A DNA stretch of 10,835 nucleotides, from the NCBI GenBank assembly GCA_019309665.1, contig JAFDFV010000027.1, positions 1 to 10,835 of the forward strand, written 5' to 3'. Source of the stretch: Deltaproteobacteria bacterium (lineage in GTDB: Bacteria; Desulfobacterota; Desulfobacteria; Desulfobacterales; ETH-SRB1). The position numbers and the translations under genes were made by a program. Positions within the stretch are counted from its first letter, which is position 1; every line of letters begins with the position of its first letter. The notes beneath the pieces were generated by a model. It had not been told where the DNA came from. It worked only from the letters and a program-made list of their open reading frames with translations, and searched no databases. Positions 5,368-10,835 of this stretch are shown here, one piece after another.

Positions 5368-5491
5368 ATAGACTTTCAGATAAATAATTTCACTGCGTTA
5401 TCAGTCAAAATCCTCGACGACGTATACATCAGCACGACTTACTCAGATTTTTCCTTATAGCCTTGTGAAATGAATTATCTGAAAGTCTATA
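5367..5491. mobile_element. 125-bp MITE-like element with 27-bp inverted ends between flgK and flgL
   Basis: The left end 5367-5393 begins TATAGACTTTCAGATAA, and the right end 5465-5491 is its reverse complement with 25 of 27 positions matching. TATA at both outer edges may be the target duplication of a TA-targeting element. The 71-bp core has no gene and holds a near-palindrome around GTATAC (about 5439-5450). Its size, inverted ends and intergenic location fit a non-autonomous MITE. It sits in the flagellar operon between flgK and flgL and ends at the flgL ribosome-binding site. Confidence 0.68.
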
Positions 5492-5505
5492 TTTGCTTCG
5501 CAAGT

Positions 5506-5537
5506 GGTCGAGTAGTCGAATGATTGACTATTCGACC
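5506..5537. other. 12-bp stem-loop just downstream of flgK
   Basis: GGTCGAGTAGTC (5506-5517) and GACTATTCGACC (5526-5537) form an inverted repeat with one non-matching position and an 8-nt loop. It begins 5 bp after the flgK stop codon in the direction of transcription. No T-tract follows, so it is more likely an mRNA 3'-end or processing structure, or an intergenic repeat (GTCGA units), than an intrinsic terminator. A smaller TTGC-TTC-GCAA hairpin lies beside it at 5493-5503. Confidence 0.6.
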
Positions 5538-5542
5538 AATTT

Positions 5543-6931
5543 TTACACCATACTGATTACTCTGTCCAACAATTCATCGGCAACACTAATTAACCTGGCG
5601 GCAGCATTGTAACCATGTTGAAATTTGATCAAATTTACCATTTCCTCATCAAGGGACACTCCTGATACAGATTCCCGGTAATTATCCAGGTGCGTGACCA
5701 TTGAAGATTGATGATCAAAATTTACCGTGGCCTTCTGCACCCCGCTTCCTACATCACTAACTAGTGAATTATAGTAATCGTCAAAGGTTGCAGTGTCACT
5801 ATTCATTTTAAGTGCATTTTGCAGGTTAGCAATTTCTATAGCATTGCTGTTACCCCCAGGCAGTCCGTCTAAGCTTCCTGCGGCAGCAATATTATTAACA
5901 TCATCAACATCAACTGCCATATTAGTGGCTGTTGTTCCTGCAAAAAAATTACGTCCAGCAACACTAGCATCATTCAGTCCCAAACCAGCTTTATGAAGAT
6001 CGTTAACTTCAGTTATTATTCCTTCGGCAAGATTATCAAGCTTGCTTAAATAATCCGGAATTGTGACATCTCTTGCTTCTATCCACCCCTTTAACTTCCC
6101 GCCGGAAATACTATCGGTAATGTCAACCAGGTTCCCATCACTATCTGTCCATGCAATATCCTGGAAATCAGAATCAACATCAGGCTGAGTGGATAAATTC
6201 CAGGAAGAGATATTTTCAACCAGCGGCCTTCCGCCGGCCACTAAAACAGTTACTTTGCCATCGCTATTTTCAAAAGAGTCTATATTAATCTTTAAAGACA
6301 ACTCTTTCAGCAATAAATCACGACTGTCTCTATAGTCATTAGCATTTTGTCCGCCCACTTCGGTCAGGGCAATCTTTTGGTTTAGCCCGGCAATCCGCTC
6401 TGCAATAGAATTTATTTCTTTTACCGTTCCCATTATGCTGGTATCTATATCTGTCTGAATTTGCTCCAGATTCGAGTATATGTTGTTAAAGGTGGCTGTC
6501 ATGGTCTCGCTTTTAGCCAGGAGGGCTGCTCGTCCTGCATAGTCAGATGGGTTATTAGCCAGATCCTGCCAGGCATTCCAGAACTCACTCATTGCCTGAT
6601 TCAATCCATACCCTGAGGACTCGTCAAAAATTATTTCAACTCTTTCAAGAACACCTTTTTGGGTTTCCCAGTTTCCCAGATTCTGATTCTCATTGTTGAT
6701 TTGCGCCCCTAAAAACCGGTCATAAATTCTTTGAATCTCCGCTGCCCTCACACCGGTTCCTGTTTGCCCAGGCTGGGATGAATATGGCTCATTTGTCTCC
6801 ATATTGACTCTCTGGCGTGAATAGCCATCGGTATTCACATTAGCAATATTATGACCGGTAACATCAATTGCCTTTTGCTGGGTAAGAAGCGCTGTTCTTC
6901 CTGTGTTCAATATTCCAAAGACATTCGACAT
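5543..6931 (-). CDS. flgK: Flagellar hook-associated protein 1 (FlgK)
   Basis: FlgK is the first of the two junction proteins between hook and filament and is exported through the flagellum itself. The 462-residue length is normal. The N-terminus has the conserved rod/hook signature: FGILNTGRTALLTQQKAIDV, then TGHNIANVNTDGYSRQRV (about 25-42). The helical domain around residues 70-200 includes the FlgK-typical EFWNAWQDLANNP. The C-terminus, SGVSLDEEMVNLIKFQHGYN followed by AAARLISVADELLDRVISM, is the conserved D0/D1 helix that assembles with its neighbours. The ATG at 6931 follows AGGTGA, which lies in the last codons of cheB, and only 6 bp separate the two genes, so translation is probably coupled to cheB. 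Unlike FlgL, it carries no copy of the inserted module. Downstream are a hairpin and a MITE-like element before flgL. Confidence 0.97.
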   Translation of the reverse strand: MSNVFGILNTGRTALLTQQKAIDVTGHNIANVNTDGYSRQRVNMETNEPYSSQPGQTGTGVRAAEIQRIYDRFLGAQINNENQNLGNWETQKGVLERVEIIFDESSGYGLNQAMSEFWNAWQDLANNPSDYAGRAALLAKSETMTATFNNIYSNLEQIQTDIDTSIMGTVKEINSIAERIAGLNQKIALTEVGGQNANDYRDSRDLLLKELSLKINIDSFENSDGKVTVLVAGGRPLVENISSWNLSTQPDVDSDFQDIAWTDSDGNLVDITDSISGGKLKGWIEARDVTIPDYLSKLDNLAEGIITEVNDLHKAGLGLNDASVAGRNFFAGTTATNMAVDVDDVNNIAAAGSLDGLPGGNSNAIEIANLQNALKMNSDTATFDDYYNSLVSDVGSGVQKATVNFDHQSSMVTHLDNYRESVSGVSLDEEMVNLIKFQHGYNAAARLISVADELLDRVISMV

Positions 6932-6937
6932 AATTAA

Positions 6938-7975
6938 TCACCTGCCTTCCTGCAAAGCATTAATAATTCCCTGTGAAATATAATGTAGCGGAACAACTTT
7001 ATCGACCCCCCCGAGATTTATAGCCTCTTTTGGCATGCCAAAGACAACAGAAGTATCTTCATCCTGAGCCATAGTGTATGCCCCGTTTTTTCTCATGGAG
7101 AGCATTCCTTTCGCACCGTCAGCTCCCATGCCGGTGAGCAACACACCAACAGCATTTCGCCCTGCGTTTTTTGCCACTGACTGGAATAATACATCTACAC
7201 TGGGACGCTGATAATGAACCCTTGGTCCATCTTTTATCTTTACTAAATAGAGCGCTCCGCTTCGGTGGAGCACCATATGATGATTCCCCGGCGCTATCAA
7301 AGCTACACCAGGGACTACGCGGTCATTATCACATGCTTCACGCACTTGCATTTGACATATTTTATTAAGTCTACTAGCGAAGGCAGTGGTAAAATTTTCC
7401 GGCATATGCTGCACAATCACCGTACCCGGAGAAGTTGCCGGCATGATGCTGAGCACAGCCTCGATTGCCTTTGTTCCACCTGTAGAAGCCCCAATGGCTA
7501 TTACTTTATGCGTTGTTTGAGCAAGAAGTTTTCCTGCTTGAACTTTTTCAACAACAGGATGCGAACATTCCTGATACTTATTAATTCTGGCTGATGCGGC
7601 AGCCCTGATAGCGCTAACCAGGCTTCGAGAAATATCTAATGTAGAATATGCTGATCCAGGTTTGCAAAGAACTTCCACAGCGCCAAGATCTAAGGCCCTC
7701 AAAGCATTTTCGCTGTTTTTCGGAGTAAGAGAACTCACAACAACCACGGGCATAGGGTAATGCTTCATCAGTTTTGCTAAAAACGAAAGGCCATCCATTC
7801 TAGGCATTTCCAGATCAAGCGTAATAACATCGGGCTTGAGTTTTACAATCTTATCCCGCGCCACATAGGGATCAACAGCGGTTCCGATTATTTCGATATC
7901 CTTGTACCTGGACAGCTCTTTAGTCAAAATTTTGCGGACAACCGCCGAATCATCTACAATGAGTACGTTTATCAT
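6938..7975 (-). CDS. cheB: Protein-glutamate methylesterase / glutamine deamidase CheB
   Basis: CheB removes methyl groups from chemoreceptor glutamates and can deamidate glutamines; phosphorylation by CheA activates it. The N-terminal receiver (1-120) has the acidic pair Asp8/Asp9 (VDDSAVVRK), phospho-acceptor Asp54 (LDLEMPRMDG), Ser82/Thr84 in VVVSSLT and Lys105 in CKPG. A linker of about 40 residues leads to the C-terminal esterase domain. Its catalytic triad is visible as Ser164 (IGASTGG), His190 (VQHMP) and Asp286 (GMGADG), the same numbering as in enteric CheB. The 345-residue length is typical. ATG 7975 has GGAG 8 nt upstream. It is preceded by cheX across a 135-bp repeat-containing gap and followed 6 bp later by flgK. 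All catalytic residues are present, so it should be active. Confidence 0.98.
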   Translation of the reverse strand: MINVLIVDDSAVVRKILTKELSRYKDIEIIGTAVDPYVARDKIVKLKPDVITLDLEMPRMDGLSFLAKLMKHYPMPVVVVSSLTPKNSENALRALDLGAVEVLCKPGSAYSTLDISRSLVSAIRAAASARINKYQECSHPVVEKVQAGKLLAQTTHKVIAIGASTGGTKAIEAVLSIMPATSPGTVIVQHMPENFTTAFASRLNKICQMQVREACDNDRVVPGVALIAPGNHHMVLHRSGALYLVKIKDGPRVHYQRPSVDVLFQSVAKNAGRNAVGVLLTGMGADGAKGMLSMRKNGAYTMAQDEDTSVVFGMPKEAINLGGVDKVVPLHYISQGIINALQEGR

Positions 7976-8002
7976 ATTTAGCTCCGCAATTTGTTACCGA
8001 TG

Positions 8003-8113
8003 TGAAGATTTGTGAAAAAGGCTATTAGCCATTAGCTCTTAGCTGAATGAGTTATCTGTTTAATTTTTTAAGCTAAAGGCTAATTGCTAAAAGCTAACTG
8101 CTAAAAATCTTCA
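8003..8113. repeat. Inverted arrays of 7-bp TTAGCNN units between cheX and cheB
   Basis: The outer arms TGAAGATTT (8003-8011) and AAATCTTCA (8105-8113) are exact inverted repeats, and the right arm includes the cheX stop codon. Inside, read on the minus strand, about five units of TTAGCNN (8071-8106) are followed after a spacer by three inverted units of AGCTAAN (8020-8044). The two arrays can pair with each other as a long imperfect hairpin in the cheX-cheB mRNA. There is no coding potential. Confidence 0.8.
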
Positions 8114-8596
8114 TGAGGCCAGCGTGAACTTTCCATTAATAAACAAAAGCAGGTCGCATTCACTCTCTTCAATGTTCAGTTTCACTATGGATGCCGGTTT
8201 GTTGTCATGGTCTTCTATAACTTTTTTTATTGCTTCAACTCCGGCAATAATAACCGGTGCATCGATATTAAAGACAACTTCCTTTCCTGCGATGGCAGGC
8301 AATAAATTGCCGCAGATGATATTTATCGTCTCTTTAAGGGCATCATGCTGTTGATCAAGTGTTGTTTCTTCATCATCCACGCCAAGCATGTTTGCGGCAA
8401 GCTCAGGAAGAAGTTGATTTGAAACTGTCATGACAAGGGTCCCTGAAAATGGCCCAACAAACGAAATAGTTGCCGCAACCGCAGAATCCAGAATTATGGT
8501 GCCCCTCTCATCTTCCGGAAAAGAGAACATAAAAGCCAGTTTTTCTAAAGTCTCTCCGGCCACGCGAGATAGTATCTCTTTAAGTTGCTCACTCAT
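8111..8596 (-). CDS. cheX: CheX-type CheY-P phosphatase
   Basis: A 161-residue protein of the CheC/CheX/FliY phosphatase family, which hydrolyses the phospho-aspartate of CheY-P to end the signal. The CheX signature is the segment DALKETINIICGNLLPAIAG (85-104), containing the catalytic pair Glu89 and Asn92 (ExxN). It is followed by the conserved Pro in IDAPVII (114). FSGTLVMTVSNQLLPELAANMLG (50-72) matches the strand-helix that precedes the active helix. A single ExxN element and short length favour CheX over CheC or FliY. ATG 8596 has AGGAG at good spacing within the end of cheY, and the two genes overlap by 8 bp (ATGAGTGA). Coupled translation with its likely substrate CheY fits the function. 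It could also be called a CheC-like protein; the family is secure. Confidence 0.9.
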   Translation of the reverse strand: MSEQLKEILSRVAGETLEKLAFMFSFPEDERGTIILDSAVAATISFVGPFSGTLVMTVSNQLLPELAANMLGVDDEETTLDQQHDALKETINIICGNLLPAIAGKEVVFNIDAPVIIAGVEAIKKVIEDHDNKPASIVKLNIEESECDLLLFINGKFTLAS

Positions 8597-8978
8597 CGCT
8601 AACTCCTATTCCTGTAATATCTCTGACAGTATCGCGGATAATTTCCGGGGAAAAGGGTTTGTGGATGAACCTGGCACCCTTATATTGCAGTCGCTCTATA
8701 CGCGTCTTGCTCCCTTCTGTAGAGACTACAATTATTGGAATTTCTTTTGTATCGGGATTCTCCTGCATCCGGTCTATCATCTCTTCACCATTCATAACCG
8801 GCATGTTGATATCCGCAATTACCAGGTCTATCCAGTGCTGGTTGAAAACATCAAGCCCCTCCTGACCATTCGCAGCTTGATAAATCTCTCCCAATGGAAG
8901 GTCGGTCATATGCATGGTTTTCAAGATCATAGCCCGCATGACAGCACTGTCATCTACTATAAGAATATTAAGCGTCAT
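8589..8978 (-). CDS. cheY: Single-domain response regulator CheY
   Basis: A 129-residue stand-alone receiver domain. CheY is phosphorylated by CheA, and CheY-P binds the flagellar switch. The conserved sites are Asp9/Asp10 (VDDSAVMR), phospho-acceptor Asp56 (IADINMPVMNG), Thr87 (VVSTEG) and Lys107 (HKPF). The motif INMPVMNGEEM with a following STEGSKTR is typical of chemotaxis CheY proteins in genomes that use CheX/CheD. ATG 8978 is preceded by AGAGGTTA on the minus strand. The stop codon overlaps the cheX start by 8 bp. The gene follows the HDOD gene with a 60-bp gap that contains a short hairpin. Being a single-domain regulator next to cheX, it is most likely the motor-binding CheY of this cluster, although another CheY could exist elsewhere. 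Confidence 0.95.
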   Translation of the reverse strand: MTLNILIVDDSAVMRAMILKTMHMTDLPLGEIYQAANGQEGLDVFNQHWIDLVIADINMPVMNGEEMIDRMQENPDTKEIPIIVVSTEGSKTRIERLQYKGARFIHKPFSPEIIRDTVRDITGIGVSDE

Positions 8979-9023
8979 TGTAATAACCTCTAATTAGCTG
9001 TTGAGCTTAATAGCTTACCAGCT

Positions 9024-9038
9024 CGCACCGAAGGTGCG
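9024..9038. other. 6-bp triloop hairpin after the HDOD gene
   Basis: CGCACC (9024-9029), loop GAA, then GGTGCG (9033-9038), directly after the HDOD stop codon on the minus strand. No T-tract follows, so it is not a standard terminator. The adjoining 8991-9023 contains AGCTTA/TTAGCT units like those in the cheX-cheB gap. Confidence 0.6.
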
Positions 9039-9890
9039 CTATTTTGCTTCAAAAACATCACATAAATCATCAACATATTGCAATGTCCGGCTGGCAACCA
9101 TTTCAAGATCATTAGTCCTGAGACCTAATCTTTTCGTCGCCAGAGGCGAAGGTTCGTAGCAAAGTCCCTCTCTCCCAACTCCAATTCCAATCATCAGGCA
9201 TAATATATTAGCCACATGGACAATATCTACCAGAGTATCTGTCTTGCCGGCAGAGTCCGGATCGTGATGCCACCGAACTGCATTAACAAGTGCGGGCGGA
9301 AACGACCAGTTTTTTAATATTTGAGCCCCAACTTCAGTATGGTCTGTGCCTAACACCATATGTTCAGCTACTTCAAAAGATATTCCACGAGATGCTTCAG
9401 TTTCAATTTTCTCTAAGTCTCCCTTCACAAAACCGCCCAAAACCAGCTTTCCTACATCGTGGAGAAGAGCTGCCGTAAAGATCTCTTCAGATGCGGAAAC
9501 TTTTAGTTCCTTTGCCAGGCCTTCCGCTGCAACCGATACTGCGATTGAGTGCCGCCAGAGTTCACCAGCCGGCAAATCATAGCCTGGAACCGGTTTGCCC
9601 ATCACAGCGTTCACACAAGAGGCCATCACCAACTGGATCAGTTTTTTCCATCCCAATAGAACTACGGCCTGATTCACTGAGCCTACCTGACACGGAAGCC
9701 CAAAATATGCGGAGTTTGTCAACCTCAGAAGATTGGCAGTAAGACCCGGGTCGTATCGCAAAATCTGTCCGATCTGAGCTGCGGTCGCATCCGGATTATC
9801 GAGCAGCTTGAGCAATTTTGCTGCCGCCTCAGGCATGCTTGGAAACGATTTCACTTTCGCTAAGATATTAAGCAGCTTTGTTTGTTTCAC
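9039..9890 (-). CDS. HDOD-domain signalling protein of the chemotaxis cluster
   Basis: A 283-residue HDOD protein. SFPSMPEAAAKLLKLLDNP (15-33) is the typical entry, followed by LRYDPGLTANLLRLTNSAYFG (44-64) and VNQAVVLLGWKKL (72-84). LWRHSIAVSVAAE (111-123), LLHDVGKLVL (142-151, HD intact at His144/Asp145), DHTEVGAQILKNWSFPP (183-199) and VRWHH (205-209) complete the domain. Unlike the plus-strand HDOD gene at the left of the window, the HD pair is conserved. Even so, most HDOD proteins are regarded as regulatory rather than as phosphodiesterases. Start GTG 9890 lies in the cheD stop (GTGA, 4-bp overlap), with GGAGAG about 6 nt upstream. Position between cheD and cheY suggests a role in motility control or in linking chemotaxis to another second-messenger or cell-cycle signal; this is inference from context only. 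Confidence 0.92.
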   Translation of the reverse strand: MKQTKLLNILAKVKSFPSMPEAAAKLLKLLDNPDATAAQIGQILRYDPGLTANLLRLTNSAYFGLPCQVGSVNQAVVLLGWKKLIQLVMASCVNAVMGKPVPGYDLPAGELWRHSIAVSVAAEGLAKELKVSASEEIFTAALLHDVGKLVLGGFVKGDLEKIETEASRGISFEVAEHMVLGTDHTEVGAQILKNWSFPPALVNAVRWHHDPDSAGKTDTLVDIVHVANILCLMIGIGVGREGLCYEPSPLATKRLGLRTNDLEMVASRTLQYVDDLCDVFEAK

Positions 9891-10360
9891 AGTTCACTCT
9901 CCAATCCCTTGCTGCTGATAATTGTCCGCCCTGTTGAAAGGTCGAAATAAACCGTGCGGCCGCCAGTACCGCCAATATCCTTGGCATTAAGGAGTATACC
10001 ATTCTTCCAGAGAAGTTTTTTTAGGATAGTGTAATTCCTATCTCCTATTTTGAACATTTCATTTTTACCCAAAGGCTGACCGCAACCTGCGGCTTTGACT
10101 ATCAGTCTTGCTTTTTGCCCGCCCATGCTATATACTTTTTTGAACAACTCTGGAACACCTGTATCCACAAACATAAAAGGGTTGGCCTTAGCCTTCTGAG
10201 GATTAATCTTGGATAACGGCAACATGGCATGCAACATTCCACCTACCTGTGCTACAGGATCATAGACCGTCAACCCAAGACAACTGCCCAAAGCATATGT
10301 CACGATTGAGTCTTCTTTTTTCCCAACCTTCATATCAGCCACTACAACAACGTATCTCAT
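9887..10360 (-). CDS. cheD: Chemoreceptor glutamine deamidase CheD
   Basis: A 157-residue CheD that deamidates receptor glutamines to glutamates and, in systems with CheC, also stimulates the phosphatase partner. The active-site segment TYALGSCLGLTVYD gives Cys27, GGMLHAMLP gives His44 and Thr21 is also present. These are the same residue numbers as in Thermotoga maritima CheD when translation starts at ATG 10360, which supports that start over the in-frame TTG 10369 or GTG 10366. Further family features are ARLIVKAAGCGQ, FKIGDRNYTILKKLL (where CheD usually has IGxRN) and AKDIGGTGGRTVYFDLSTG. The Shine-Dalgarno is weak (GGTG). The stop overlaps the HDOD start by 4 bp. Upstream, a 174-bp gap with an inverted-repeat element separates it from cheR. 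In contrast to the CheD-like gene at 2476-2988, all catalytic residues are intact. Confidence 0.95.
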   Translation of the reverse strand: MRYVVVVADMKVGKKEDSIVTYALGSCLGLTVYDPVAQVGGMLHAMLPLSKINPQKAKANPFMFVDTGVPELFKKVYSMGGQKARLIVKAAGCGQPLGKNEMFKIGDRNYTILKKLLWKNGILLNAKDIGGTGGRTVYFDLSTGRTIISSKGLESEL

Positions 10361-10431
10361 GTGCACCAATTCTTAGATTAGTTGATTCGTTATCATCCAA
10401 TCACTCAGCAACCAGCAACTTATTTGGTAAA

Positions 10432-10528
10432 CGTTCACGGAACATTAAAATTAGAAAATAGAAATTGGAAATTTGGCCTTCATGCTTTTGTACTGTTCTT
10501 TCCAATTTCAAGTTTCAAGCCGTGAACG
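10432..10528. repeat. 97-bp nested inverted-repeat element between cheR and cheD
   Basis: The outer arms CGTTCACGG (10432-10440) and CCGTGAACG (10520-10528) are exact inverted repeats. The inner arms GAAATTGGAAA (10461-10471) and TTTCCAATTTC (10499-10509) are also exact. Together they allow a long interrupted hairpin in DNA or mRNA. It lies 6 bp after the cheR stop codon in the direction of transcription. The adjoining 10361-10431 contains AGCAACC/AGCAACT repeats and no gene. There is no T-tract, so intrinsic termination is not supported. Confidence 0.75.
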
Positions 10529-10534
10529 GCCACC

Positions 10535-10835
10535 TTATTTTCTATAGGTAGCTGGACGTATATATTTAAATTTGTGCGAAATGGCCGACAGACTCTCTGA
10601 ATGGCCTACAAAAAGATAACCTCCAGGCTCTATAAGCTCCCAAAAACGATTAATCAGCTTCTGCTGGGTTGGCCTGTCAAAGTAAATCATCACATTGCGA
10701 CAAAATATTACGTTGAACAGACCCTTCATCGGCCATGAATCCATCAGGTTCAGCCACGTTAATTGGACCATTGAGCTAACATTATCTTTTACCTGGTAAG
10801 CAAGAGGGTGCTGCTTTCGAACTTTAATGAAATAT
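10535..10835 (-). CDS. cheR: Chemotaxis protein methyltransferase CheR, C-terminal part (5' end outside window)
   Basis: The last 99 codons of CheR, which transfers methyl groups from S-adenosylmethionine to receptor glutamates, opposing CheB. The reading frame is open to the right window edge (in frame from 10834), so the N-terminal domain and most of the SAM-binding fold are outside. The segment KGLFNVIFCRNVMIYFDRPTQQKLINRF contains the family hallmark FCRNVMIYF, lining the methyltransferase active region. ELIEPGGYLFVGHSESL is the conserved C-terminal strand-helix of CheR, and the protein ends ATYRK as usual. The TAA is at 10535-10537, followed 6 bp later by the inverted-repeat element and then cheD. 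It is the first gene of the minus-strand cluster visible in the window; its promoter lies outside. Confidence 0.96.
   Translation of the reverse strand, partial: YFIKVRKQHPLAYQVKDNVSSMVQLTWLNLMDSWPMKGLFNVIFCRNVMIYFDRPTQQKLINRFWELIEPGGYLFVGHSESLSAISHKFKYIRPATYRK

Noticed and set aside
5506..5537. Intrinsic terminator after flgK
   Set aside because: The stem is good, but no T-tract follows on the minus strand and flgL lies downstream in the same direction.
7253..7270. GCTCC/GGAGC inverted repeat in cheB
   Set aside because: Only 5-bp arms with an 8-base loop in coding sequence with an intact protein; within chance expectation.
7265..7594. Plus-strand open frame antisense to cheB
   Set aside because: It lies within the catalytic domain of cheB, which has all expected residues; the translated product resembles no protein.
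8430..8993. Long plus-strand open frame (187 codons) antisense to cheY and cheX
   Set aside because: It is fully covered by two well-supported minus-strand genes with intact active sites, has no recognisable domain and no clear ribosome-binding site; it is a codon-bias shadow.
10361..10369. TTG 10369 or GTG 10366 as the cheD start
   Set aside because: Starting at ATG 10360 reproduces the Thermotoga maritima numbering of Cys27 and His44; the upstream starts have no better ribosome-binding site.

Overview
The window is about 10.8 kb of AT-leaning (roughly 40% GC by eye) bacterial chromosome. Most of it is a chemotaxis and flagellar gene cluster on the minus strand. The organism is a motile bacterium using the CheD/CheX type of chemotaxis system found in Thermotogae, Firmicutes, spirochaetes, deltaproteobacteria, planctomycetes and several uncultured phyla. 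The repeat-rich gaps and two HDOD genes fit an environmental deep-branching lineage, but nothing here fixes the phylum.

Layout, left to right. 1-1524 (+ strand): the 3' end of a histone-deacetylase/AcuC-family gene, a small GNAT-like gene and an HDOD-domain gene, closely packed. 1525-1748: a convergent non-coding gap with a stable hairpin and simple repeats. 1749-2249 (-): a zinc-ribbon membrane protein of unknown function. 2296-2475: a 180-bp element with 23-bp terminal inverted repeats. 2476-3457 (-): an overlapping pair, a secreted helical-repeat protein followed by a CheD-like protein that has lost the catalytic cysteine. 3458-3742: a repeat-rich gap. 3743-10835 (-): the main cluster, transcribed right to left as cheR (partial), cheD, an HDOD gene, cheY, cheX, cheB, flgK, flgL.

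How the genes work together (family knowledge). CheR methylates chemoreceptors, CheB demethylates and deamidates them, and CheD deamidates receptor glutamines and interacts with CheC-type phosphatases. CheY carries the signal to the flagellar motor, and CheX dephosphorylates CheY-P. FlgK and FlgL form the hook-filament junction. CheA, CheW and receptors are not in the window. Short overlaps (cheD/HDOD 4 bp, cheY/cheX 8 bp) and a 6-bp gap (cheB/flgK) support co-transcription.

The most unusual signals are: (i) two homologous modules of about 120 residues inserted at two places in FlgL, which without them would have the normal length of about 297 residues; (ii) a CheD paralogue with Ser in place of the catalytic Cys, translationally coupled to a secreted repeat protein, with an intact CheD in the main cluster; (iii) a perfect 32-bp spacerless palindrome inside the first HDOD gene; (iv) inverted-repeat elements in nearly every longer gap, including a MITE-like element touching the flgL ribosome-binding site. 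No tRNA, rRNA, CRISPR array or complete insertion sequence was seen, and no classical terminator with a T-tract was found.
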